Positions 1-12,400 of a DNA stretch of 64,000 bases are shown here, piece after piece. Made by a program: the position numbers and the translations under genes. Below the pieces are notes generated by a model. That model was not told the origin of the DNA, ran no database searches, and was given only the letters and a program-made list of their open reading frames with translations. The DNA is from Luscinia megarhynchos (taxonomy: Eukaryota > Chordata > Aves > Passeriformes > Turdidae): positions 241,786 to 305,785 of the forward strand of contig CM067572.1 in assembly GCA_034336665.1 (NCBI GenBank), in the 5' to 3' direction. The stretch's first letter is position 1, and every line of letters begins with the position of its first letter.

Positions 1-3000
1 TCTGTGTCCCACTGCTGGCAGTGTCTGTGTCCCACCGATGGCAGTGTCTGTGTCCCACTGATGGCAGTGCCTGTGTCCCACTGATGGCAGTGTCTGTGTC
101 CCACCCCTGGCAGTGTCTGTGTCCCACTGATGGCAGTGCCTGTGTCCCACTGATGGCAGTGTCTGTGTCCCACCCCTGGCAGTGTCTGTGTCCCACTGAT
201 GGCAGTGCCTGTGTCCCACCCCTGGCAGTGTCTGTGTCCCACTGCTGGCAGTGCCTGTGTCCCACCCTGGCAGTGCCTGTGTCCCACCCCTGGCAGTGTC
301 TGTGTCCCACCCCTGGCAGTGTCTGTGTCCCACTGATGGCAGTGTCTGTGTCCCACTGATGGCAGTGTCTGTGTCCCATTGATGGCAGTGCCTGTGTCCC
401 ACTGATGGCAGTGCCTGTGTCCCACCCCTGGCAGTGTCTGTGTCCCACTCCCTGGCAGTGTCTGTGTCCCACTGATGGCAGTGCCTGTGTCCCACCCCTG
501 CAGTGTCTGTGTCCCTCCCCCTGGCAGTGCCTGTGTCCCACCCCTGGCAGTGTCTGTGTCCCTCCCCCTGGCAGTGTCTGTGTCCCACTGATGGCAGTGC
601 CTGTGTCCCCACCCCTGGCAGTGCCTGTGTCCCACTGATGGCAGTGCCTGTGTCCCACTGATGGCAGTGCCTGTGTCCCATCCCTGGCAGTGCCTGTGTC
701 CCACTGATGGCAGTGCCTGTGTCCCACTGATGGCAGTGCCTGTGTCCCACCCTGGCAGTGCCTGTGTCCCACCCCTGGCAGTGTCTGTGTCCCACCCTGG
801 CAGTGCCTGTGTCCCACCCCCTGGCAGTGTCTGTGTCCCATTGATGGCAGTGTCTGTGTCCCACTGATGGCAGTGTCTGTGTCCCACCCCTGGCAGTGTC
901 TGTGTCCCACCCTGGCAGTGCCTGTGTCCCACTGATGGCAGTGCCTGTGTCCCACTGATGGCAGTGTCTGTGTCCCACCCCTGGCAGTGTCTGTGTCCCA
1001 CTGATGGCAGTGCCTGTGTCCCACTGATGGCAGTGTCTGTGTCCCACCCCCTGGCAGTGTCTGTGTCCCACCCCTGGCAGTGTCTGTGTCCCACTGATGG
1101 CAGTGTCTGTGTCCCACCCCTGCAGTGTCTGTGTCCCACTGATGGCAGTGTCTGTGTCCCACCCCTGGCAGTGTCTGTGTCCCACCCCTGCAGTGTCTGT
1201 GTCCCACTGATGGCAGTGTCTGTGTCCCACCCCCTGGCAGTGTCTGTGTCCCACCCCTGCAGTGTCTGTGTCCCACTGATGGCAGTGCCTGTGTCCCACT
1301 GATGGCAGTGCCTGTGTCCCACTGATGGCAGTGCCTGTGTCCCACCCCCTGGCAGTGTCTGTGTCCCACTGATGGCAGTGCCTGTGTCCCACTGATGGCA
1401 GTGTCTGTGTCCCACCCCCTGGCAGTGTCTGTGTCCCACCCCTGCAGTGTCTGTGTCCCACCCCTGGCAGTGTCTGTGTCCCATTGATGGCAGTGTCTGT
1501 GTCCCACCCTGGCAGTGCCTGTGTCCCACTGATGGCAGTGTCTGTGTCCCACTGATGGCAGTGCCTGTGTCCCACTGATGGCAGTGTCTGTGTCCCACCC
1601 CCTGGCAGTGTCTGTGTCCCACTGATGGCAGTGTCTGTGTCCCACCCCTGCAGTGTCTGTGTCCCACCCCTGGCAGTGCCTGTGTCCCACCCTGGCAGTG
1701 CCTGTGTCCCACTGATGGCAGTGCCTGTGTCCCACTGATGGCAGTGTCTGTGTCCCACCCTGGCAGTGTCTGTGTCCCACTGATGGCAGTGCCTGTGTCC
1801 CACTGATGGCAGTGTCTGTGTCCCACCCCTGGCAGTGTCTGTGTCCCACCCTGGCAGTGTCTGTGTCCCACTGATGGCAGTGTCTGTGTCCCACCCTGGC
1901 AGTGCCTGTGTCCCACTGATGGCAGTGTCTGTGTCCCACTGATGGCAGTGCCTGTGTCCCACCGATGGCAGTGCCTGTGTCCCACTGATGGCAGTGCCTG
2001 TGTCCCACTGATGGCAGTGCCTGTGTCCCACCGTGATGGCAGTGTCTGTGTCCCACCGATGGCAGTGCCTGTGTCCCACTGATGGCAGTGCCTGTGTCCC
2101 ACCGATGGCAGTGCCTGTGTCCCACTGATGGCAGTGCCTGTGTCCCACCGATGGCAGTGTCTGTGTCCCACCGATGGCAGTGTCTGTGTCCCACTGATGG
2201 CAGTGCCTGTGTCCCACCGATGGCAGTGCCTGTGTCCCACTGGATGGCAGTGCCTGTGTCCCACTGATGGCAGTGCCTGTGTCCCACCGATGGCAGTGTC
2301 TGTGTCCCACCGATGGCAGTGCCTGTGTCCCACTGATGGCAGTGCCTGTGTCCCACCCTGGCAGTGCCTGTGTCCCACTGGATGGCAGTGCCTGTGTCCC
2401 ACTGATGGCAGTGCCTGTGTCCCACCCTGGCAGTGCCTGTGTCCCACCCCCTGGCAGTGTCTGTGTCCCACCCCTGGCAGTGCCTGTGTCCCACTGATGG
2501 CAGTGCCTGTGTCCCACTGATGGCAGTGTCTGTGTCCCACCCCTGGCAGTGTCTGTGTCCCACTGATGGCAGTGCCTGTGTCCCACTGATGGCAGTGTCT
2601 GTGTCCCACCCCTGGCAGTGTCTGTGTCCCACCCCTGGCAGTGTCTGTGTCCCACTGATGGCAGTGTCTGTGTCCCACCCCTGCAGTGTCTGTGTCCCAC
2701 TGATGGCAGTGTCTGTGTCCCACCCCTGGCAGTGTCTGTGTCCCACCCCTGCAGTGTCTGTGTCCCACTGATGGCAGTGTCTGTGTCCCACCCTGGCAGT
2801 GTCTGTGTCCCACCCCTGCAGTGTCTGTGTCCCACTGATGGCAGTGCCTGTGTCCCACTGATGGCAGTGTCTGTGTCCCACCCCTGGCAGTGTCTGTGTC
2901 CCACCCCTGCAGTGTCTGTGTCCCACTGATGGCGGTGTCTGTGTCCCACCCCTGGCAGTGCCTGTGTCCCACTGATGGCAGTGTCTGTGTCCCACCCCTG

Positions 3001-5984
3001 CAGTGTCTGTGTCCCACCCCTGGCAGTGTCTGTGTCCCATTGATGGCAGTGTCTGTGTCCCACCCTGGCAGTGCCTGTGTCCCACTGATGGCAGTGCCTG
3101 TGTCCCACTGATGGCAGTGCCTGTGTCCCACCCCTGGCAGTGTCTGTGTCCCACTGATGGCAGTGTCTGTGTCCCACTGATGGCAGTGCCTGTGTCCCAC
3201 TGATGGCAGTGTCTGTGTCCCACCCCTGGCAGTGTCTGTGTCCCACTGATGGCAGTGTCTGTGTCCCACCCCTGCAGTGTCTGTGTCCCACCCTGGCAGT
3301 GCCTGTGTCCCACCCCTGGCAGTGCCTGTGTCCCACCCCTGGCAGTGCCTGTGTCCCACTGATGGCAGTGCCTGTGTCCCACCCCTGGCAGTGCCTGTGT
3401 CCCACTGATGGCAGTGCCTGTGTCCCACTGATGGCAGTGTCTGTGTCCCACCCCTGGCAGTGTCTGTGTCCCACCCCCTGGCAGTGTCTGTGTCCCACTG
3501 ATGGCAGTGTCTGTGTCCCACCCCTGGCAGTGCCTGTGTCCCACTGATGGCAGTGTCTGTGTCCCACCCTGGCAGTGCCTGTGTCCCATCCCTGGCAGTG
3601 CCTGTGTCCCACTGATGGCAGTGCCTGTGTCCCATTGATGGCAGTGTCTGTGTCCCACTGATGGCAGTGCCTGTGTCCCATTGATGGCAGTGCCTGTGTC
3701 CCACTGATGGCAGTGCCTGTGTCCCACCCCTGGCAGTGCCTGTGTCCCACCCTGGCAGTGCCTGTGTCCCACTGATGGCAGTGCCTGTGTCCCACCCCCT
3801 GGCAGTGTCTGTGTCCCACTGATGGCAGTGTCTGTGTCCCACTCCTGGCAGTGTCTGTGTCCCACCGATGGCAGTGTCTGTGTCCCACTGATGGCAGTGC
3901 CTGTGTCCCACTGATGGCAGTGCCTGTGTCCCACCGATGGCAGTGCCTGTGTCCCACTGATGGCAGTGCCTGTGTCCCACCCCTGGCAGTGCCTGTGTCC
4001 CACCCCCCTGGCAGTGTCTGTGTCCCACTGATGGCAGTGCCTGTGTCCCACCGATGGCAGTGCCTGTGTCCCAGCCCTGGCAGTGTCTGTGTCCCACTGA
4101 TGGCAGTGTCTGTGTCCCACTGATGGCAGTGCCTGTGTCCCACCCCTGGCAGTGCCTGTGTCCCACCGATGGCAGTGCCTGTGTCCCACTGATGGCAGTG
4201 CCTGTGTCCCACCGATGGCAGTGCCTGTGTCCCACCCTGGCAGTGCCTGTGTCCCACTGATGGCAGTGTCTGTGTCCCTCCCCTGGCAGTGTCTGTGTCC
4301 CACCGATGGCAGTGTCTGTGTCCCACTGATGGCAGTGCCTGTGTCCCACTGATGGCAGTGCCTGTGTCCCACCCCTGGCAGTGCCTGTGTCCCACTGATG
4401 GCAGTGCCTGTGTCCCACTGATGGCAGTGCCTGTGTCCCACCCCTGGCAGTGCCTGTGTCCCACTGATGGCAGTGCCTGTGTCCCACCCCTGGCAGTGCC
4501 TGTGTCCCACTGATGGCAGTGCCTGTGTCCCACTGATGGCAGTGCCTGTGTCCCACCCTGGCAGTGCCTGTGTCCCACCCCTGGCAGTGTCTGTGTCCCA
4601 CTGGATGGCAGTGCCTGTGTCCCACTGATGGCAGTGTCTGTGTCCCACTGATGGCAGTGCCTGTGTCCCACCCCTGGCAGTGCCTGTGTCCCACCCCTGG
4701 CAGTGTCTGTGTCCCACTGATGGCAGTGCCTGTGTCCCACCCTGGCAGTGCCTGTGTCCCACCCCTGGCAGTGCCTGTGTCCCACTGATGGCAGTGCCTG
4801 TGTCCCACTGATGGCAGTGCCTGTGTCCCACCCCTGGCAGTGCCTGTGTCCCACTGATGGCAGTGCCTGTGTCCCACCCTGGCAGTGCCTGTGTCCCACT
4901 GATGGCAGTGTCTGTGTCCCACCCCTGGCAGTGTCTGTGTCCCACTGATGGCAGTGCCTGTGTCCCACCCCTGGCAGTGTCTGTGTCCCACTGATGGCAG
5001 TGCCTGTGTCCCACTGATGGCAGTGTCTGTGTCCCACTGATGGCAGTGCCTGTGTCCCACCCTGGCAGTGCCTGTGTCCCACTGATGGCAGTGTCTGTGT
5101 CCCACTGATGGCAGTGTCTGTGTCCCACCCCTGGCAGTGTCTGTGTCCCACTGCTGGCAGTGCCTGTGTCCCACTGATGGCAGTGCCTGTGTCCCACCCC
5201 CTGGCAGTGTCTGTGTCCCACCGATGGCAGTGCCTGTGTCCCACTGATGGCAGTGCCTGTGTCCCACTGATGGCAGTGTCTGTGTCCCACTGATGGCAGT
5301 GCCTGTGTCCCACCCTGGCAGTGCCTGTGTCCCACCCCCTGGCAGTGTCTGTGTCCCACCCCTGGCAGTGCCTGTGTCCCACTGATGGCAGTGCCTGTGT
5401 CCCACTGATGGCAGTGCCTGTGTCCCACTGATGGCAGTGCCTGTGTCCCACTGATGGCAGTGTCTGTGTCCCACTGATGGCAGTGCCTGTGTCCCACCCC
5501 TGGCAGTGTCTGTGTCCCACCCCTGCAGTGTCTGTGTCCCATCCCTGGCAGTGTCTGTGTCCCACTGATGGCAGTGCCTGTGTCCCATCCCTGGCAGTGC
5601 CTGTGTCCCACAGATGGCAGTGTCTGTGTCCCACCCCCTGGCAGTGTCTGTGTCCCACTGATGGCAGTGCCTGTGTCCCAGCCCTGGCAGTGCCTGTGTC
5701 CCACCCCTGGCAGTGCCTGTGTCCCATTGATGGCAGTGTCTGTGTCCCACTGATGGCAGTGTCTGTGTCCCACTGATGGCAGTGTCTGTGTCCCACCCCT
5801 GGCAGTGTCTGTGTCCCACCCCTGCAGTGTCTGTGTCCCATCCCTGGCAGTGTCTGTGTCCCACTGATGGCAGTGCCTGTGTCCCACTGATGGCAGTGTC
5901 TGTGTCCCACTGATGGCAGTGTCTGTGTCCCACCCCTGCAGTGTCTGTGTCCCTCCCCTGGCAGTGTCTGTGTCCCACCCCTGG
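1..5984. repeat. Large minisatellite (VNTR), 22-24 bp unit
   Basis: About 260 head-to-tail copies of a unit reading TGATGGCAGTGTCTGTGTCCCAC run from the left edge to the junction with unique DNA near 5,984. Two main unit types alternate: one with TGAT and one with CCCT or CCCCT before GGCAG. A T/C variant sits inside GTGTCTGTG / GTGCCTGTG. A third type with CCGATGGCAG is concentrated near 1,960-2,320 and 3,860-4,320. Lengths of 22, 23 and 24 bp arise from one base lost or gained in the C run. The many open frames through it come only from a stop-poor 23-bp unit whose frame shifts each copy, so I call no gene. The array is cut by the window edge, so its true length is unknown. Confidence 0.97.
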
Positions 5985-7095
5985 GCCTTGGTGGGTGAGA
6001 ACAGCCAGCACTGCCCCCCTGACCTCAGCTCATATCTGGGTTCCTCCTCCCACAGCTCCTGCTGCCAGTCCAGGCTCCACCCTCCCCTCTGCAGCTGCTT
6101 TGGGAGTCATCCTAAACTCGCTTTGAGGGGTCTGAAAAATTGCTGAACTTTCAAATCCAGTTCTTGTGATTTAATATTTATTGTTGAGCTCAGCATGAAA
6201 TGTAAAACAAACCTAAAACCAGGGATGCTTTTGATTTTAGTGTGGATGCTGACAGCATTTTTAATTTATACAGTATTTTAGTAGTGAATTCTTAAAATGA
6301 CTCTGGTGGTTTGTGTCCTCAGCTGTTTTTCTCTGGACTGTGGTCAGCCCTGGAGTCTGTGCTGGAATGAGAAACGTGCAGAGATCTGAGGCTCGTGGCA
6401 AGCTCAGCCTGGAGTGGTTCAGACACGATTTGGTGGCAGTGCCAGGGGCTCAGGGCTGTGCTGTGGCCAGAGGCACTGCTGGTGCCTTCCCTGCTGCTCA
6501 CAGGGCTCTAATGGCTCAGCTCTCACCTGGATGGAGCTGCCAAACCAGCCCGAGTCCATTCTGCCCCTGGGAAATGGCTCATTTGCATGGCTGAGCCAGA
6601 GCTGATGCTGTGTGGCAGTGAGTGCAGCTCGGTGCAGGTCAGGCAGGGCTGGTGGCCACGCTGGCTGCTGGCCCTGACCTTGGCACACGGCAGGGCCAGG
6701 GCTGAGCCAAGGACAGCTGGTCACGTCTCCCTCCTCTGCACAGGCACCCAGAAATATAAATATACAGAACTTGGGCAAATCCAAACCCCACAGAATGCCT
6801 TTTGCCGTCTTCAGCAGTCACATCAGTGTTTCTCTCATGTGAGATGCCAGGCTTTGCTGCGGTGAGGTGCATTCCAAGCAGTGACTGCAATGACCCGTGG
6901 GCAGTACAAGGCTCAGGGCTGGCTCTGTGCACAACCAGCACTCTCTCTAACAGACACATCACCATTCAAACTTCAGCTCTTCCTGCCTCTCCTCGTGCCT
7001 CTGTGCACACATGCCCGTGGCCAGGGCCAGGTTTGGGGCTGTTGCCAGGGCAGGAACCAGCCCAGGAGCAGAGCCCTGCACAGGCAGGCGAGGCA
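5985..7095. other. Unique non-coding DNA between two tandem arrays
   Basis: This stretch is single-copy sequence of mixed composition, AT-rich at 6,130-6,300 and GC-richer after 6,320. The open frames overlap on both strands, show no recognisable protein family and no credible splice chain. I see no gene, RNA or mobile element here. Confidence 0.6.
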
Positions 7096-7400
7096 GCAGC
7101 AGTGAGGAGTGTGGGCTGGGGCAGGAACAGTGAGGAGTGTGGGGGCTGGGGGCTGGGCTGGGGCAGCAGTGAGGAGTGTGTGGGGCAGGGGCAGCAGTGA
7201 GGAGTGTGGGGCAGGGGCAGCAGTGAGGAGTGTGGGGATGGGGCTGGGCTGGGGCAGCAGTGAGGAGTGTGGGGCAGGGGCAGCAGTGAGGAGTGTGGGC
7301 AGTGGCAGGAGCAGTGAGGAGTGTGGGGATGGGGCTGGGCAGGGGCAGGAACAGTGAGGAGTGTGGGGATGGGGCAGCAGTGAGGAGTGTGGGGCTGGGG
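7096..7400. repeat. Minisatellite with GTGAGGAGTGTGGGG core
   Basis: About ten copies of a G-rich unit with core CAGTGAGGAGTGTGGGGCAG recur at intervals of roughly 26-38 bp. Length differences come from insertions of GGGGCTGGGCT-type sequence. The G strand has many runs of three or more G, so it could form G-quadruplexes. The open frames in both orientations are by-products of the repeat. Confidence 0.9.
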
Positions 7401-7778
7401 CTGGCCCCGCTGCCACGGGCTGCTCTGGCATTCCCAGGAGCACCAACAGGGCTGGATTGCCAGGCTGGCAGTGTGTGCTTCCATTCTTAGTACAAACCAA
7501 ATTTACTTCTGTAGTCGAAATTGCATTACTGAAGAACATAAATTTTCTTTAATGTCATTTGATTTTTTTGTCTGGTTTTGAAAGGAAGCTGGGATGATGT
7601 GACCATCTCGTGGCTGTAACACTTGTCAGTTCATTTAAATTAATCTTTTTCGTTTCTTATTGATCATCACAGAGTTTTCTGGTTTGTCAGGAGCAGGACC
7701 CAAGCTGGTGATGCTGGGGGGTCAGGCTGCAGCCTGAGCCCCCCTGGAGTCCTGCTCACAGGGGAGTGCACTGAGATA
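7401..7778. other. Short unique spacer, no gene seen
   Basis: This is non-repetitive AT-rich sequence followed by a GC-rich segment near 7,690-7,770. No ORF resembles a known family and nothing else can be supported. Confidence 0.5.
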
Positions 7779-8072
7779 CTCTGTGTGTGTGTCTGTGTGT
7801 CTGTGTCTGTCTGTGTGTCTGTCTGTGTGTCTATTTGTGTGTCTGTGTGTCTCTCTGTCTCTCTGTGTGTCTGTTTGTCTGTCTCTCTGTGTGTCTGTGT
7901 CTGTCTGTGTCTCTCTGTGTGTCTGTTTGTCTGTCTCTCTGTGTGTCTGTGTGTCCCTGTCTCTCTGTGTCTCTGTCTGTCTCTCTGTGTTTCTGTTTGT
8001 CTGTCTGTGTCTCTGTGTCTCTCTGTGTGTCTGTTTGTCTGTCTCTCTGTGTGTCTGTCTGTCTCTGTGTGC
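7779..8072. repeat. Compound microsatellite (TGTGTCTGTCTC)n
   Basis: An imperfect pyrimidine/T-G tract built from TGTGTCTG, TGTCTGTC and TCTCTCTG words. The complementary strand is (CACAGACAGAGA)n. Three overlapping plus-strand frames and the minus-strand His/Thr/Gln-rich frames are open only because the repeat lacks stops. I treat it as simple sequence, not a gene. Confidence 0.95.
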
Positions 8073-8985
8073 CTCACCACTCTCAGGCTGTCCTTCGTAT
8101 CCTGCAGTCAGCCTTTTCCAGGAAGGGGCAGAATCTGATGAGAGTGTTTGCAAACCTGAGCCATTCCCAGGACACAGGTGAGTGACACGAGGTGGAGATG
8201 GCACCTTGGAAAGAAAACCTCCAGGGAGTCACAGAGATCAGGGTGGGCAATCCCAGGGAGCTGGAGACTTGTACAAAGGCACCCTGCTCTTCACTCGGTG
8301 CCACTGAGCTTCAGTTCACAGAGAAAGTGGCTGGGAAAGTTCCCCAGAAATAGATGACCTTTCAAAAGGCCTCTAACACACAATTACCTGATTTCACTGA
8401 GCTGGTTCACGTGCTTCCCACTCTAAATGATTTTCCAGGTTCACCCAAGTGTGAAAAGGGGTCTGATTTTATGGAGGAGGGCAGCGAAGGAAGGGAACTT
8501 CAGAAAGCAGAGAACTACACCAGGGAATTTTACTGGTTGTTTGCCTCAAGGGAAGAAAAGGGCAAATGGATGCAGCCACCTCAAAGTCACCTTTTGACTT
8601 TGAACTTTAAAAGAAAGGAGCATGGGAGAGCTCTGAGGTACTGACAGCTCTTGACAGAAGCTGTTCCATGGAGATAGGCAGGAAATTCAGGAATTTGCTT
8701 TCTTAGCCAGATGACAAGTTATTTCTTCCCCCCAGTACAATAAAATGATTAGAACCCCTGTTTTCCTCCCTGCCTTTTCTGCCCTCTGCCCTGGGTCACT
8801 GGCACAGGAGGTCCCTTGCCTGTGTGGCCAGCAGAGCTCACCCCAGGCTGGCCATGCCCTCTGCAGAGCCTCAGCTCTGACCCTGCTCCAGAGCCAGGGT
8901 GGAGCGATCTGGGGCTGCTTAGGCACAGTGCTTGTGTCAGGAGCTGGTTCCTGTGGTTGTGGCGTGCCAGGAGTGCCAGGAGTGC
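8073..8985. other. Unique non-coding DNA
   Basis: Single-copy sequence with no recognisable coding exon. A plus-strand frame at 8,354-8,644 (96 codons) has ordinary composition, but it matches no family I know and has no convincing neighbouring exons. Confidence 0.5.
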
Positions 8986-9405
8986 CTGGGCCAGCCCTGA
9001 GCTCACCTGGGCCAGCCCTGAGCACACCTGGGCTCACCTGGGCCAGCCCTGAGCTCACCTGGGCCAGCCCTGAGCACACCTGGGCTCACCTGGGCTCACC
9101 TGGGCCAGCCCTGAGCACACCTGGGCTCACCTGGGCTCACCTGGGCCAGCCCTGAGCACACCTGAGCACACCTGGGCCAGCCCCACTGAGCACCACACCT
9201 GGGCTCACCTGGGCCAGCCCTGAGCACACCTGAGCACACCTGGGCCAGCCCTGAGCACACCTGGGGCTCACCTGGGCCAGCCCTGAGCACAGCTCACCTG
9301 GGCCAGCCCTGAGCACACCTGAGCACACCTGGGCCAGCCCTGAGCTCACCTGGGCCAGCCCTGAGCACACCTGGGCTCACCTGGGCTCACCTGGGCCAGC
9401 CCTGC
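8986..9405. repeat. Minisatellite of CTGGGCCAGCCCTGAGCACAC units
   Basis: The array mixes three modules: CTGGGCCAGCCCTGAGC, ACACCTGAGC and TCACCTGGGC. It is preceded by a few GTGCCAGGA nine-mers at about 8,968-8,985. Many modules contain CACCTG, and the word CTGAGCACACCTG is shared with the large 10-bp array at 14.5-16.1 kb. This suggests either common ancestry or convergent expansion of the same seed. Apparent proteins on either strand are repeat artefacts. Confidence 0.93.
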
Positions 9406-12400
9406 CCTAAACAGCCAGCTTGGGGCTCCCAGGGCACAGGGGCACAGGGGGCTCCTGCTCCCAGCCTGGAGCTCCCTGGGAATGGAGAGAGCCTCTCCCC
9501 ACCTGGAGCTCCCAGTGGGTTCCCAGCTTGGCTGTGGGCCTTGGCAGGCAGGATTTTTGGAAGAGAGAGCACAGTGTGAAGCTGTTGGGCACGTTCAGCC
9601 CCGCAGCTCAGGGCTGAAATGTGACAGTGGCAGCTGGGACAAGGCCAGGGCTGGTGCTGCCTCCCCCTGCCCAGGGAGCACCCAGCTGCTCGCCCACTGA
9701 CCCCGGGCAGCCTCAGCCTCAGCAGCAGGGATTGCACCAGCACACCGTGTCCAGTGACTGGGAGTGGTCAGCACCAGGCTCTGTGTCTGGGTTACCAGGT
9801 GCCTCTCCTGGCCAGGGTTTCACAGCCCTGAGATCTCACTGCCTGTGGCTTGAAGCAACCAGCACACCTCAGGCTACGTGGAGAAAACTGCACTGAACCA
9901 CCCTGTGCCTCTCCTGTACAACCACAGAAAGGTAACTCACCCTCAGAAGGTCAGGGTCTCTGGACACCTTCCAAACCAGCCTGCACTTCATGCTTGAATG
10001 CTATCAGTGAATCCCCAGTACAAATGTAAACAGAGACCACTAGAAATCAGAGTCTGCTGCTTGCTCTGCCCCTCCCCGAGGGGAGGGCTGCTGGCATCCA
10101 CAAGTGTTCAGCCCCTCACACCACAGGCACAGGTCAGTGACAGGTAAAGACAAAAGCCCTGAGCTCAGAAGAGCCACTGAAGCTGCTTCCAGGAGCTGGG
10201 GCTGCTGCTCTTGGGGAACAAAGCTGCTGCCCTGGTGGCAAACATCTGCAGCCAGCACACAGAAGGATGCAAAAAGCCAAATGTCAGCTAGCCGAGGGTT
10301 TAGGGTGGGGAAACCCCAGAAGTGAGGGTGGGATGGACACGGCATGTCTGTCCTGAGCCGTGGGGTGTTTGTGGAGCAGCTGGCAGCGCTGCTCCCCTCC
10401 TGCCCTGCTGCAGGGCCCTGCCAGGACAGTGCCAGCTGTGGCAAGGGTGCCTGGTGCCAGAGCCCCCCCAGCCCGTGCCAGGCTGCCCCTGCCCCGTGCC
10501 CTGAGCAGGGCAGGGTGCCCCGGAGCTGTGCCGTGGGCTCTGTGCGTGCTGCCCTCCCTCTGCTGGCTCAGGGCTGCAGCCCCAGCCCGGGCTGGGCAGG
10601 TCCTGCCAGCTGTGACTCACAGCTGGGCGGGCTCTCTGCTGCCCAGCCGGCAGAGAGAAGCTTTTTGCATTTCAGTTCACAAACGCTACTCAGTGGTTTT
10701 GCCACTCTTCCTCTATTAAACTCTTTGGGTTTATCCATGCTCCAGCCAGAGTTCATCCCTTAAACTCAGTTTTTTCTGCCTTTCCTCAGTTGTGAGTGAG
10801 GAGGTCACCTTCAGAGGGTGATGGCAGCAGCCATGGAGTGCCCCAACCATGAAGCCTCACATGGAAGACAGGATAGCTCTGAAAAGCATGATGAAGCCTT
10901 TAAAACTAAGATATCACCAGTGCAGCCCATTCCTGCTGCTAGCAGGTGAGATTGAGAGGTGCTGCTGTTGAGCAGCATTTCCATGCGGGAAATGGGAACC
11001 AGCAGCTGCTCTGGGGCAGGTCCCTCCTTCAGCTGACCCCACAGCACAGTCCTGCCCTCCTCCAGGCCCTGGCCTCCACCTCTGCACCACCAGGATCTCG
11101 TCAGGGTGGTCACCAGCAGCTCACACGCTGCCACACCTTCCAGCACACGCCTTGCATTCCTCACCTGCCCAGGACGTGCTTGGAGCATGGGCTCAGCTCT
11201 CTCACCCTGTGATTCACAGGGATCAGCTGGAAGGAAGTGCTGGCAAGTCCTGGTCAGGATGGATTTAGCCCTGTCCTTGAAAGAACAGGGCCTGTCACAT
11301 AAGCTGTACTTTTGGGAGGTATTTTACAATTTGTATAAAGAAAAAATGTACTGGAAATACCTCGTCTGTGGTGACAATGTCTGCTGCTCAGTACTCACAG
11401 AAATCCAGCACTGTCCATTGCTGCCTGTTCCATGGCCTGGGAGCAGAGCTCTCAGTCTCTCTCCAGCCTGGGCTCAGCCTGCGAAGCTTTTCCTGCCCCC
11501 GTGAGCTCTGCCCAGCCCCAGCCGGCTCTGCAGGGCCCCTGCCAGCTGCAGGCCAGCTGTGCGAGCAGCAGCAGCACCCGGAGCTGAGCCTCGCCAGCCC
11601 TCGGGGGACCCGAGGAAATGATCCATCCCCCCTCCCCATCCGTGTTCTCACTGGCACAGACAACCAAAACCTCAGCACAACCCCTGTGGCTGCTTGCTCT
11701 GCAGTCCAGGGAAAAAAAAAAAAGAGAAAACCCAGCTCTTCATTTCCACATGAATGGAAAGAAGTAGTAGTTGGCAAATTTCTAGACTTGACCAAGAGAA
11801 AGATCTGAGCCCTTGCTTAATATTAAAAGCCTTGGCTTAGCCTGATTTCATTTTCCATTTTTTTATTCTACTCTCAAATTTTATGTCTTTATTTTCAGTT
11901 TAATCCTTTATTTTTAAGGTTTAAACAGCATCAACTGCTTCTCAAAAACCCCTGTCCCTGAACTAGCTTATGAGCTGCAGTTTAAGGGTGGACACTGTGA
12001 TCACCACAAAAATCCCTCCTCCTGGAACTTTTGCCACCATCAGTCCCCAGAACATGGGTCTTAACAAAGGGAACATATTCCCTGCTGACGTGCCAGACAA
12101 AAGTTCATGGCTTTGTCTTGCTGAAAATGAAGTCTTGATTATTCATGCAGTTCCCAGTGAGTCATTCCACACCCTTGAATTATTTCTGACAGATGTGAAA
12201 TGCCTTCTGCTGAATTCCTGCTCCAGGGAAACCTTTGCATGGCTGGTCTATCAGAGAGTGTGACAGACTCTGACTCACAGGGTTTCATCACCTGGCGTGT
12301 GCAGCCCTGAGCAGGACACGGGGAAACCAGACCCACCTGAGCTGGGTCAGGGTCCAGAGCCCCCCGAGCTGCCAGCAGCTGCACCAGGGGGGCTCACAGG

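Noticed and set aside
21..5776. Many plus-strand frames reading MAVSVSHPWQCLCPTDGSAC
   Set aside because: They are frame-shifting translations of the 23-bp minisatellite, present in all three phases.
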